A model generated the notes under the pieces. It searched no databases and was not told the origin of the DNA. It worked only from the letters and a program-made list of their open reading frames with translations. From the NCBI RefSeq assembly GCF_014651035.1, contig NZ_BMWC01000003.1:372001-436000 (forward strand): a stretch of DNA of 64,000 nt, in the 5' to 3' direction. Made by a program: the position numbers and the translations under genes. This document shows, piece after piece, positions 1 through 11,588 of the stretch (its first letter is position 1; every line of letters starts with the position of its first letter). Source of the DNA: Streptomyces lomondensis (GTDB lineage Bacteria; Actinomycetota; Actinomycetes; Streptomycetales; Streptomycetaceae).

Positions 1-508
1 CGGGGAAGTCGACGGCGAAGGTCTCCAGGCCGAGCACGGAGTGGTAGAAGGCGGCCGCCGCCGGGACGTCCGCCGTGTACAGCTCGAGCCAGCACAGCGA
101 GCCGGGCTCCTGGACGACCTCCAGGCCCTTGTTCCGGCCCGGCTGCCACAGGCCGAAGGGCACCCCGGCCTGGTCGGCGAGGATGGCCATACGGCCCAGG
201 TCCTGCACGTCCATGGGCTGCGTCAGCACCGAGCCGCGGGCCTGCTCGGCCGTCTTCGCCGTGGCGTCCGCGTCCGGGGCCTGGAAGTACACCGTCCAGG
301 AGGGCGGGCCCTGCTCCGGGGTGGTCTGCATGCCGCCGGCGGCGGTCCTGCCGCCGAGCTGGAAGAGCCCGTAGCCGCCGACCTCGGGTCCGCCCGGCTG
401 GAACCGCCAGCCGAACAGGCCGCCGTAGAAGGCGGCGGCGCCCTGGATGTCGGGTGTGCCGAGATCGATCCAGTTCGGTGCGCCGGTGACAAAACGGGTG
501 GTGAGCAT
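1..508 (-). CDS. VOC family (glyoxalase-fold) protein, 3' part cut by window edge
   Basis: About 169 codons are visible from the start codon; the C-terminus lies outside the window. Two halves of the vicinal-oxygen-chelate fold are recognisable: an N-terminal half with NWIDLGTPDIQGAAAFY and GLFGW, and a second half beginning WLELYTADVPAAAAFYHSVLG. This tandem arrangement is typical of the two-domain VOC proteins common in Streptomyces, often annotated as glyoxalase/bleomycin-resistance-like. No substrate can be assigned. The ATG is preceded by GAGGAGG with suitable spacing. The gene is divergent from the WhiB-like gene across about 230 bp that shows nothing else I can name. Confidence 0.85.
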   Translation of the reverse strand, partial: MLTTRFVTGAPNWIDLGTPDIQGAAAFYGGLFGWRFQPGGPEVGGYGLFQLGGRTAAGGMQTTPEQGPPSWTVYFQAPDADATAKTAEQARGSVLTQPMDVQDLGRMAILADQAGVPFGLWQPGRNKGLEVVQEPGSLCWLELYTADVPAAAAFYHSVLGLETFAVDFP

Positions 509-737
509 CGTCGCCCTCCTCGCGCAGGGGTCCCGTCGTCTGCTCTGCCGAGTCTCGCACCACCCACTGACAACCGCCGCCGGAGCGCCACGGAGCCGGA
601 CCCCTTTCACTCGTTCCCGCGCGCCGCCGTGCGCGGGTTCGTCCGGCAGGCGACCATCGAGGCCGGCCGGAGGCCCGTGAACGCCGTGTTGATCCCGCGT
701 TGATCGAACGTTTTGTACCGCCCGGAACGCTTCCGGC

Positions 738-983
738 ATGCACACCGACACCATCACCTCGCCCGAACTCGCCTGGCAGCAGGAGGCGTTGTGCGCGCAG
801 ACCGGGGCGGACTTCTTCTTCCCCGAGCCCGGCAGCTCGGTGCGGGAGGCCAAGCGGATCTGCGGTCTGTGCCCGATCCGCGCGGCCTGCCTCGAGTACG
901 CGATGAACAACGACGAGCGCTTCGGCGTCTGGGGTGGTCTGTCGGAGAAGGAGCGGCTGGAGCTGCGGCGTACGTCGCGCTAG
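738..983 (+). CDS. WhiB-like (Wbl) iron-sulfur transcriptional regulator
   Basis: An 81-residue protein with the complete Wbl signature: four cysteines at about 19, 42, 45 and 51 (C-x22-C-x2-C-x5-C) to hold a [4Fe-4S] cluster, then the GVWGG turn at about 63-67 and a short basic tail ending in RRTSR. Wbl proteins act in the cytoplasm, usually by binding region 4 of the principal sigma factor and responding to redox or NO; this is family knowledge. It is one of the short Wbl types with no added domain. It is monocistronic, ending at a strong bidirectional hairpin. I cannot say which named Wbl it is. Confidence 0.93.
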   Translation: MHTDTITSPELAWQQEALCAQTGADFFFPEPGSSVREAKRICGLCPIRAACLEYAMNNDERFGVWGGLSEKERLELRRTSR

Positions 984-992
984 CCGCACGGA

Positions 993-1040
993 CGCGGCCC
1001 CCCGGCGGACAGGGGAAGAGTCTCCCGCCGGGGGGCCGCG
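993..1040. terminator. Strong bidirectional hairpin between convergent genes
   Basis: A perfect 16-bp stem (993-1008 pairing with 1025-1040, core GGCCCCCCGGC) with a 16-nt loop sits between the stop of the WhiB-like gene and the stop of the convergent NPP1-like gene. It has no U tract, as is usual for Streptomyces terminators. Confidence 0.8.
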
Positions 1041-1056
1041 GTCCGGGCTGCCGGGG

Positions 1057-1872
1057 TCAGCTCCAGGCGTTGAAGCCGATGCCGGCCGGCTTGGCCTCGT
1101 TCAGGGTCTGCCGGAAGCGGTCGCCCCGGTCCTGGAGCGGGAAGTTGGCCTGGCCCCAGTCCGAGTTCGCCAGCGCGTTCCAGGCCGTCCGGTTCTGGCT
1201 CCGCAGGGTGTCGTAGGGGACCAGCGCGGGCCTGTCCCAGCCGCCGTCGCCCCAGGCCTCCGCGGTCTCGCCCGCCTTCGCGAAGCGGAACGCGTGCGTG
1301 CCGAACTCGCCGTCCTTGTGGTACACGACCTTGAAGCGCCTGCCCTCCCGCTCCACGTCGTTGAACCGCTTGGTGGTGTAGTCGCCGTGGGCGGAGACGG
1401 ACACGTAGCTCGGCCACTCGTCGTTGCCGTGGTACCAGACCACGGCGGCCTCGAAGTCGTGCCGGTGCCCGATGTCGAGGACCACGTTGCCCTGGTCCTT
1501 CTCGAAGTAGAGCGTGTAGACGATGCCGCACCAGCCGGTGCCCGGGTCGCACTTGGCCCGCGAGTAGGTGTTCGCCCTGCCGAGGTGGTCCCGCCCGCAG
1601 CCGCCGTTGAGCGCTCCGGAGGGGTTCAGGCCGCCGTTCAGCCTGCCGCTCGCGTCGACGGCCGCCGCGGGATAGCAGCCGTTCGAGTCGTAGTCGAAGA
1701 ACGGCTGGAACATCTCCTGCTTCGGGGCGCTGCCGCCCATGGAGGGGAAGGGCGTCAGCAGGGCGGCCTGGGCGCTGCCGGCCAGGCCGACGGTCAGGGC
1801 GACGGCGGTGCCCAGGGCGAGGGCGGCCGTGCGGACGCGGGACGTTCTCCGAATCTTCTCGGCAAGGGACAT
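1057..1872 (-). CDS. Secreted NPP1 (necrosis-inducing-like) family protein
   Basis: A 271-residue protein with a Sec signal peptide (basic start MSLAEKIRRTSRVR, hydrophobic core, AQA cleavage site near residue 32). The mature part carries the NPP1/NLP family hallmark GHRHDFE (family consensus GHRHDWE), plus the SRAKCDPGTGWCG segment whose cysteines would form the usual disulfide. NLP proteins from plant-associated microbes bind sphingolipids and can be cytolytic; many Streptomyces carry them with unknown role. The Trp to Phe change inside the heptapeptide could affect activity. The start was chosen at the ATG after GGAGA just before the signal peptide; an upstream in-frame start would only add an unlikely extension. 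Confidence 0.88.
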   Translation of the reverse strand: MSLAEKIRRTSRVRTAALALGTAVALTVGLAGSAQAALLTPFPSMGGSAPKQEMFQPFFDYDSNGCYPAAAVDASGRLNGGLNPSGALNGGCGRDHLGRANTYSRAKCDPGTGWCGIVYTLYFEKDQGNVVLDIGHRHDFEAAVVWYHGNDEWPSYVSVSAHGDYTTKRFNDVEREGRRFKVVYHKDGEFGTHAFRFAKAGETAEAWGDGGWDRPALVPYDTLRSQNRTAWNALANSDWGQANFPLQDRGDRFRQTLNEAKPAGIGFNAWS

Positions 1873-2081
1873 GGGGGGTCTCCAGTCGCGCTCATGGTCC
1901 CCGGCGGGGGATATCCGGCCGGGCGCGACTGATATTGAAGGCTCAAGTAATAACCCCACAAGGATCGGCACGCGATGTTCCCGGGGTCGTCATGGTCCGC
2001 GCCGAGCGCGTGACGTGCCGTTCATCCCGGGGTTGCGATGCGCTGTTCACCCGAATCGCCCGCGCGGGCGCACCGGATGCC

Positions 2082-2118
2082 GCGAGGTCCCGACCGCTCG
2101 TGTCGGTCGGGGCCTCGC
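2082..2118 (-). terminator. Hairpin downstream of the desaturase gene
   Basis: Inverted repeat with arms GCGAGG-t-CCCGACCG and CGGTCGGG-g-CCTCGC and a 7-nt loop, about 30 nt after the stop codon at 2150. It is probably the terminator for the desaturase. Confidence 0.7.
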
Positions 2119-2149
2119 AGTCGTACGTGCCGGGTGTGCCGGGTCGGCG

Positions 2150-3130
2150 TCAGGCGCCGGCGGCGCGGGCCGCCATGCGGGCCTTGCGGGCGGCGAGCTT
2201 CTCGTCGAACTTCGACGCCTCGGAGTCCAGGCCGTCCATGTACAGGCCGAGCTCCTCCTGCGCCTTGCGGCCCTCGGTGCCCAGGCCGTCGATCTCCATG
2301 ATCTTCAGAAAGCGCAGCACGGGCTGGAGGACGTCGTCGTGGTGGATGCGCAGGTTGTAGACCTCGCCGATGGCCATCTGCGCGGCGGCCCGCTCGAAGC
2401 CGGGGATGCCGTGGCCGGGCATCCGGAAGTTCACGACCACGTCCCGCACGGCCTGCATCGTCAGATCGGGGGCGAGCTCGAAGGCCGCCTTGAGCAGGTT
2501 GCGGTAGAAGACCATGTGCAGGTTTTCGTCGGTCGCGATGCGGGTCAGCATGCGGTCGCAGACCGGATCGCCGGACTGGTGGCCGGTGTTGCGGTGCGAG
2601 ATGCGGGTGGCCAGCTCCTGGAAGGCGACGTAGGCCACCGAGTGCAGCATCGAGTGGCGGTTGTCCGACTCGAAGCCCTCGCTCATGTGGGACATCCGGA
2701 ACTGCTCCAGCTTGTCCGGGTCCACCGCGCGCGAGGTGAGCAGGTAGTCGCGCATCACGATGCCGTGCCGGCCCTCCTCCGCGGTCCAGCGGTGCACCCA
2801 GGTGCCCCAGGCGCCGTCGCGGCCGAACAGCGACGCGATCTCGTGGTGGTAGCTCGGCAGGTTGTCCTCGGTCAGCAGGTTGACGACCAGCGCGATGCGG
2901 CCGATCTCGGTGACCTTGGACTGCTCCTTCTCCCAGGCCTCGCCGTCCTCGAACAGGCCGGGGAAGTTGCGCCCGTCGCTCCACGGCACGTACTCGTGCG
3001 GCATCCAGTCCTTGGCGACCTTCAGATGCCGGTTGAGCTCCTTCTCGACCACTTCCTCCAGTGCGTACAGCAGCTGAGCGTCGGTCCAGGCGCCGGCGGG
3101 GCTGCCGAGGTGGGGAGTGGTGATCGTCAT
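2150..3130 (-). CDS. Acyl-ACP desaturase (soluble di-iron)
   Basis: A 326-residue protein of the ferritin-like soluble stearoyl-ACP desaturase family. The di-iron helices are visible: TEDNLPSYHHE near 87-97, EEGRHG near 118-123 and DENLHMVF near 201-208. It inserts a cis double bond into acyl-ACP using O2 and reduced ferredoxin, in the cytosol, and so tunes membrane fluidity; this is family knowledge (DesA types in mycobacteria and Streptomyces). Length is normal. The ATG at 3128-3130 follows a GGAG-type ribosome site. It stands alone in its transcription unit and its upstream region carries three abutting palindromes that look like repressor sites. Confidence 0.93.
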   Translation of the reverse strand: MTITTPHLGSPAGAWTDAQLLYALEEVVEKELNRHLKVAKDWMPHEYVPWSDGRNFPGLFEDGEAWEKEQSKVTEIGRIALVVNLLTEDNLPSYHHEIASLFGRDGAWGTWVHRWTAEEGRHGIVMRDYLLTSRAVDPDKLEQFRMSHMSEGFESDNRHSMLHSVAYVAFQELATRISHRNTGHQSGDPVCDRMLTRIATDENLHMVFYRNLLKAAFELAPDLTMQAVRDVVVNFRMPGHGIPGFERAAAQMAIGEVYNLRIHHDDVLQPVLRFLKIMEIDGLGTEGRKAQEELGLYMDGLDSEASKFDEKLAARKARMAARAAGA

Positions 3131-3171
3131 GGACTCTCCAGGGGGACATGCGTATGAGCGGTGTGCGGCAA

Positions 3172-3217
3172 CCTACGGAATCGTAGGCTACGTTTCCGTA
3201 GGTTACGATGCCGTAGG
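3172..3217 (-). promoter_or_regulatory. Three abutting palindromic operators upstream of the desaturase
   Basis: Three copies of the pattern NTACG-N4-CGTAN lie back to back with a strict 15-bp period: CCTACG-GAAT-CGTAGG (3172-3187), CTACG-TTTC-CGTAG (3188-3201) and TACG-ATGC-CGTA (3204-3215). They end about 40 nt before the start codon at 3130. The arms are nearly identical while the 4-bp centres vary, which points to a dimeric regulator. TetR-family acyl-CoA/acyl-ACP sensors often control desaturases, so that class is the likely binder; no such gene is adjacent. Confidence 0.75.
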
Positions 3218-3321
3218 TTAAGGGCGCTGTAAAGGCCGCTGATCAGCGGTGTCGCTCGTATGGCCGCCCCGCCCTCCGGAGCCGCAGGTCGGCGGCCGGA
3301 GGGGCGGCCCCGCTCGGGTGA

Positions 3322-4098
3322 TCAGACGTACAGCTCCCGCAGCCGCACCGAGAGGCATGTCACACATGCCTCGAGCTTCTCGAACTCGTTGATGTCCACG
3401 ACGACCGGTTTGTACCCGAGGTCCGCGAACAGCTCCGCGGTCTTCGGCGCGCTCGCCGCCATCAGCAGCTTGTCGCCGCCGAGCAGCACGACGTGCGCCC
3501 CGGCCTCCTCCGGCACCGGCAGGAAGCGCGCGAACAGCGACGGCGCGTCCATCTTCGGGATGTGCCCGATGACCGTCCCGTCGGGCAGCGCCGTGACCGC
3601 CGACTTCAGGTGCAGCACCTTGCTCACGGGTACGGCGACGACCCGCGCGCCCAGCGGCTCGAACGCGGCGCGCAGCTGTTGGACGCCGGCGGCGTTGGTG
3701 CGCCCGCCCCGGCCCACGAAGACGGTGTCGCCGATCTTCAGTACGTCGCCGCCGTCCAGGGTGGCCGGCTCCCATATCCAGTTCACCGAGCAGCCCAGAC
3801 CGGCCACGGCCTCCTCGACCCCGGCGGTCTCCGCACGCCGCGACTCGGCGCCCGGCCGGGCGATCAGCGCCACGTTCTTGTACATCACGACCGTGTCCTC
3901 GACGAACACCGAGTCCGGGCAGTCGTCGGCCGGGTCCACCTCGATGGTGTCCCAGCCGTGCGTGCGCAGGGCCGCCACGTACGCTTCCCACTGCTCGACC
4001 GCGAGGTCGGCGTCGACCCTCTCCCGCTCGATGTGCGTCACCAGCCCTTCGGCAAGGCGCGGGCTGGGGCGGCGGACGAGGGCCTTCTTGCTGGGCAC
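3322..4098 (-). CDS. N(G),N(G)-dimethylarginine dimethylaminohydrolase (DDAH)
   Basis: A 258-residue pentein-fold enzyme that hydrolyses methylated arginines to citrulline and methylamine or dimethylamine. Features seen: PATLDGGDVL at about 111-120, the catalytic His in KVLHLKSAV (about 163) and the nucleophile Cys in the C-terminal CVTCLSVRL (about 248), in the same order as Pseudomonas DDAH. Length is typical. The start is a GTG at 4096-4098. It is monocistronic. Members of the superfamily also include arginine deiminase and amidinotransferases, but the short length and the motif set favour DDAH. Confidence 0.9.
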   Translation of the reverse strand: MPSKKALVRRPSPRLAEGLVTHIERERVDADLAVEQWEAYVAALRTHGWDTIEVDPADDCPDSVFVEDTVVMYKNVALIARPGAESRRAETAGVEEAVAGLGCSVNWIWEPATLDGGDVLKIGDTVFVGRGGRTNAAGVQQLRAAFEPLGARVVAVPVSKVLHLKSAVTALPDGTVIGHIPKMDAPSLFARFLPVPEEAGAHVVLLGGDKLLMAASAPKTAELFADLGYKPVVVDINEFEKLEACVTCLSVRLRELYV

Positions 4099-4443
4099 GA
4101 GCGTGACTCCGTATCGGATGGGACGTGTCTGGACCGCACCGACGGAGCTTCCGGGATCGGCCGGAGCGCATCGGGCGTCGGCCGACCATCATGCAGGGCG
4201 AACGGGGCAGAGGACACCCCCGGGGGAGGGGAGCCCCGGGCCTCGACCACCCCACGTGGGCCTCCGCGCCACCGCCTCGAGGTGTCAACACCCCCGCCTC
4301 CGGCATTCCGTCGGAGTACCTGATCAACGGTCAGGCAGATCATTCACCTCGCCGAGGCCGTGTCGATCTTCCGGCGGGTCGTTAGTCGTAGTGCTCCGGC
4401 CGAACCGGCCGGCGATCGATCCAGCGGAAGGAAACCGACACAG
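4099..4443. other. Divergent intergenic region, 345 bp
   Basis: Region between the DDAH start and the secreted Cys-repeat protein. I see one clear hairpin at 4219-4240 (CCCGGGG / CCCCGGG) and no convincing coding sequence; open frames here only extend neighbouring genes. Promoters for both genes should lie here but no consensus stands out. Confidence 0.5.
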
Positions 4444-4821
4444 ATGTACGGCACGCGGCGCATGGCGGTAGTGGCCTCGATCGTGGGGATGCTGATGGCT
4501 GTTCCCGCCGGCATGGCCACGGCCCATGCCGGGGACGGCGACGCGGGGGCGGGCGGAGTGCTCTCCAACGTCTCCGGCAGGAACTCCTCCGGCCACGCCA
4601 ACCTCTGCGGCACCGGCAAGGTGGCGCTCTTCAAGGAGCGCACCTGTGTGACCGAGGACGACAGCAGGGGCGGCGGCGACCAGGCGGGCCCCAGCGGCGG
4701 CGTCCTGTCCAACCTGCTCTTCGCCCGGAACGCCTCGGGCCACAGCAACAACTGCGGCAACGAGACGGTCGCGGTGTTCAGCACGACCACCTGTGTCACC
4801 AAGGACCGTTCCGGCCACTGA
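4444..4821 (+). CDS. Small secreted protein with two Cys-x12-Cys repeats
   Basis: A 125-residue protein with a signal peptide ending AHA at about residue 29. The mature part is two repeats of about 36 residues: GGVLSN..RNSSGHANLCGTGK..ERTCVTED and GGVLSN..RNASGHSNNCGNET..TTTCVTKD, joined by a Gly/Ser-rich linker. Each repeat has two cysteines exactly 12 residues apart (C55/C68 and C104/C117), suggesting one disulfide per repeat. The asparagine/glycine style recalls chaplins and other Streptomyces surface proteins, but the chaplin consensus is not present and I do not recognise the family. The ATG follows GGAAGG; longer in-frame starts would spoil the signal peptide. Confidence 0.75.
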   Translation: MYGTRRMAVVASIVGMLMAVPAGMATAHAGDGDAGAGGVLSNVSGRNSSGHANLCGTGKVALFKERTCVTEDDSRGGGDQAGPSGGVLSNLLFARNASGHSNNCGNETVAVFSTTTCVTKDRSGH

Positions 4822-4853
4822 GCAGCCACAGCGGCGGAGAGAGAGGGGCCTCG

Positions 4854-6033
4854 GTGTCGTCGACTTCCTTGTGTGTGGGCGTGGTCGCGCCGTTGACGGG
4901 CCGGCTGGCCCCTCTCGGGTCACCGCTGTCGTACGTCCTGCGCAGACTCGCACCCCGGCTGGCGCACGTCCGCAACGGCAGCCGCCGCTACGACGTGACC
5001 GTCGCCGTGCGCGACAGCCGCTCGGATCCGGACGCGGCCCGGCGGGCGGTGCGTGACCTGGCCGAGGCCGATGGCGCGCACCTCGTGCTCACCATGGCCG
5101 GGACCCGGGTCCTGCCCGCCGTCACCGACGCCTGCGAACAGGCCGGGGTCCCCTGTGTGTCGACCACGTTCCCGTGGCAGGCGTACGTCCACACCCGCGG
5201 GGCCGGGCCCGGGCACCGGTTCCGGTGGACGTACCACTTCGCGTGGGGGCTGGACGACATCGCCGCCGTCTTCGCCGACCTGTGGGAGCGCGTCGACGGC
5301 CGGGGCGCCGTCGGATGCCTGTGGAACGACGACCTCCAGGGCGCGCTGCTGCGCCACGACCGGTACGGCTTCGCCCCGGTGACGTCCCCACGCGGGCACA
5401 CCCTGGTCGACCTCGGCGCCTACCGGGAACCGGCCGACAGCTTCCGCGCCCAGGTCGAGCGCATGCGGGAGCAGGGCGCCGACCTTGTCACCAGCGCCGC
5501 CACCGCCACCGACCTGGCCCTGTTCCACCGCCAGGCCCGTGCGGCGGGGGTGCGGCCGCGGCTGATCACCTGCTCGCGCTGGCTGACCTACCCGCACACC
5601 CACACCACCCCCGCCCCGGACGTCCACGGCGAACTCGCCGACGCGCGTGTGGCCACTCTCGTGTACTGGAGCCCGGACCACCCCTACCGCTCCGGCCTCG
5701 ACGGCACCACCTGCGCCGAGCTCGCCGACGCCTACCGGCGGGACACCGGAGCCGCCTGGCTCCAGCCCCTCGGCCTGGCCCACGCCCTCCTGGAGACCGC
5801 CCACCACGCCCTCACGGTCGCGGACGACCCCGCCGACCGGGCGTCCGTCGCGCGGGCCCTCGCCGGCACCAGCCTCGACACCATCGCCGGCCGCCTCGAC
5901 TGGACCCGGGGGCCGACCCCCAACATCGCCCTCCTCCCGCTGGTCGGCGGGCAGTGGCAGCACGATCCGCACGGCCCCCGCCTCGCCGTCGTCAGCAACA
6001 GGGCCCACCCGGGCGTACGGCTCACCGGCGAGC

Positions 6034-6050
<17 letters not shown>
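4854..6050 (+). CDS. Periplasmic-binding-fold (Leu/Ile/Val-type) protein without signal peptide
   Basis: A 398-residue protein with the type I periplasmic-binding fold: CVGVVAPLTGRLAPLG at the N-terminus, VRDSRSDPDAARRAVRDL, then the hinge region and LVYWSPDHPYRSG. This is the family of branched-chain amino acid and amide receptors. No signal peptide or lipobox is visible and no ABC permease or ATPase genes are nearby, so a cytoplasmic sensor or orphan receptor role is as likely as transport. The GTG start follows GGAGAGAGAGG, 32 nt after the previous gene, so the two may be co-transcribed. Its last 17 nt overlap the 3' end of the convergent UvrA-like gene. Confidence 0.75.
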
Positions 6051-8310
<2,260 letters not shown>

Positions 8311-8320
8311 GCACGCGACG

Positions 8321-9946
<1,626 letters not shown>

Positions 9947-9953
9947 GTGGGCC

Positions 9954-10034
9954 TCACTCGCGGTTGCTCGAAGCAGACAGGGGCAAGCGCGTGTCGAGAC
10001 ACCTGCGACCAGGAGAGAGGGGCTCCACGGGCAT
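9954..10034 (-). CDS. Putative 26-codon leader peptide before the ABC-F gene
   Basis: An ATG at 10032-10034 opens a 26-codon frame (starting MPVEPLSPGRR) that ends with TGA at 9954-9956, only 7 nt before the ABC-F start. Its frame differs from the ABC-F frame. A weak AGGG lies about 10 nt upstream of the ATG. Position and size fit a leader peptide for ribosome-mediated attenuation, which is the common way ABC-F resistance genes are induced. Coding is inferred from position only. Confidence 0.4.
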   Translation of the reverse strand: MPVEPLSPGRRCLDTRLPLSASSNRE

Positions 10035-10129
10035 GAGAAAAGCCCTGTACCGGAGGACGGCTCGATCGCCGAGGTCGCACGCGGCGCACACACCAAAGCG
10101 GTGTGAGGCGGTGTCTCAGGACCTCAGAC
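10032..10129 (-). promoter_or_regulatory. Structured leader / attenuator region of the ABC-F gene
   Basis: On the minus strand this contains, in order, a 17-bp near-palindrome at 10113-10129 (arms GTCT.AGG and CCT.AGAC, one mismatch; operator-like), a hairpin CACACC-N5-GGTGTG at 10089-10105, and GGGC-N9-GCCC with a TTTT run overlapping the leader ORF start (about 10031-10047). Together with the leader ORF these could form alternative terminator and antiterminator structures. Confidence 0.45.
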
Positions 10130-10244
10130 GAGCAACGTCCTTCTCCAATCGACGGCAACAGGACCGCTGTACACCGTAGGAACGGGCGTGGAGCCTGTCA
10201 ACGGATTAACGTGAAGCCCGATCTCCCCGCCCCGAGGAGGCCCC

Positions 10245-10895
10245 GTGCCCCACGGCCCGCTCTCGCTGCCGGCCCGGCTCTGCCTGCTGGCCTGGGACAC
10301 CGGAGGGCCGACGGCCACCGGCACCGCCCGCCTGTCCGACCTCGTACGCGCCGGCGCCCTCACCGAACTGGCCCAGCGCGGCCTGCTCACCGACGAGGAC
10401 GGCATCGCCACGCCGGTCGACCTGGACGCGGCCGCGGGTGACGCGGTCCTCGACGGGCTGCTGGAACTCGTCCGCGAGTCGTTCCCGCACCCCTGGCGGA
10501 CGTGGGTGACGCTGCGGGCGCGGGTGACCCTCGACGCCGTGCGCGAGCAGCTGGTGGCCGAGGGGTGGCTGCGGGCGGAGAGGAAGCGGGTCCTCGGCGT
10601 GTTCCCGTCCGTGGAGTACGCGCTGGAGCGCGCCGCCGTCGTGGACGCGCTGCGGGCGGAGGCGCGGCAGGTCCTCCAGGGGCCGTCACCGGTCGCCGAG
10701 GTCGCCGAGCGGGACGCGGCGGTCGTCGCCCTCGCCGCCGCGGCGGACGTCCTCGGCCAGGATCACGTCGCCCGCGCGCGGCGCGTCGAGGAGCTGACCG
10801 GGCGCGCCGGGGCGGCCTCGCCCGGGCTGGTGACCGTCGTGCGCGAGGTGCGCACGGCGCTGTCCGCGGCGATGGCGGCACCGGCCTCGCCCTGA
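10245..10895 (+). CDS. GPP34 (Golgi phosphoprotein 3-like) family protein
   Basis: A 216-residue, mostly helical protein starting at a GTG directly after GAGGAGG. It shows the GPP34/Vps74-like pattern: LSLPARLCLLAWDT near the start, LVRAGALTELAQRGLL, and a basic helix RAERKRVLGVFPSVEY. In eukaryotes the family binds PI4P and glycosyltransferases; bacterial copies are frequent in Streptomyces and their role is unknown. It is read away from the ABC-F leader and converges on ssgD. Confidence 0.8.
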   Translation: MPHGPLSLPARLCLLAWDTGGPTATGTARLSDLVRAGALTELAQRGLLTDEDGIATPVDLDAAAGDAVLDGLLELVRESFPHPWRTWVTLRARVTLDAVREQLVAEGWLRAERKRVLGVFPSVEYALERAAVVDALRAEARQVLQGPSPVAEVAERDAAVVALAAAADVLGQDHVARARRVEELTGRAGAASPGLVTVVREVRTALSAAMAAPASP

Positions 10896-10925
10896 CCGCG
10901 TCCCCGCCGTCCCGGGCGCGTCAGC

Positions 10926-11342
10926 TCAGCACGCGTCGCGCATCAGCTCGGCGAGGCCGTGGTCCAGATCCAGCTGGAGGTGCTCCAGGCCGACGGGCAC
11001 GAGCTCGCTCGTGGCCTCCAGGAACCGGCGCACCTCGCTGGAGCGGACATGCACCACGGCGGTCCCCTCCGGGGCGTGGAACTCCAGCACGGTGCGGTCG
11101 TACCCGTACGGTCGCACGCGTACGTCGCCGTGGCCCTCGGAACCCTTCAGGCCCGCGGCGAGCAGCTCGCGGGAGAAGGTCCAGCAGACCTCGACGCCCT
11201 CCAGCGTGGCCGGGGCGGGGAAGGTCATGCGGACGGCGAACGGGTCACGCCGGTCGTAGTGCAGCGTCGCGGGAATGCTCGGCATACGCGGCGCGGCGGC
11301 GACGAGGCGGGCCTCCACGGGCTGCTCGATGACGATGGACAA
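10926..11342 (-). CDS. ssgD: SsgA-family sporulation/cell-division regulator (SsgD-like)
   Basis: A 138-residue SALP (SsgA-like protein): RDPFAVRMTF near residues 31-41, VCWTFSRELL, VRVRPYGYDRTVLEF and a C-terminal SEVRRFLEATSELVP, all in family order. SALPs are found only in sporulating actinomycetes and help place septa and peptidoglycan synthesis. Comparison from memory with S. coelicolor ssgD (SCO6722), and the agreeing neighbourhood, suggests SsgD. The start is TTG at 11340-11342 with GGGAGCAAGG just upstream; a poor start would keep expression modest. It is monocistronic. Confidence 0.85.
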   Translation of the reverse strand: MSIVIEQPVEARLVAAAPRMPSIPATLHYDRRDPFAVRMTFPAPATLEGVEVCWTFSRELLAAGLKGSEGHGDVRVRPYGYDRTVLEFHAPEGTAVVHVRSSEVRRFLEATSELVPVGLEHLQLDLDHGLAELMRDAC

Positions 11343-11442
11343 CGCCTTGCTCCCTTGTGACGGCGACGGACACTTCCGGGCGGATGAGGCCGGGCACTGG
11401 AAGAGACGACGGAATCAGCCAATCCGTGCACACGAAGGGCGA

Positions 11443-11456
11443 GTGACCTCTGTCAC
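11443..11456. promoter_or_regulatory. Crp-like palindrome upstream of ssgD and the beta-propeller gene
   Basis: GTGACCTCTGTCAC is a perfect inverted repeat (GTGAC-N4-GTCAC) and fits the Streptomyces Crp pattern GTG-N6-GNCAC as I remember it. It lies about 100 bp from the ssgD start and 130 bp from the start of the plus-strand gene. The motif is short, so chance matches are expected. Confidence 0.35.
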
Positions 11457-11588
11457 CGTGTTCATGCACAGGAGTGACGTGGCTCTCCTCGTGCGCCGCG
11501 AAAGGCACTTGTGGCGCCCGGCGGAACGCCCGCGGCACCCGTGAGGCCGTCTGGACGGCACCCGGGCGGTGGGCTAGCTTCCCCGCCC

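Noticed and set aside
1057..1872. NPP1 protein as evidence of a horizontally gained virulence island
   Set aside because: Base composition and flanking genes match the rest of the window, and no mobile element or att-like repeat is present.
2022..3149. A 375-codon frame overlapping the desaturase on the same strand
   Set aside because: It is Arg/Pro-rich in a different frame from the clear di-iron desaturase.
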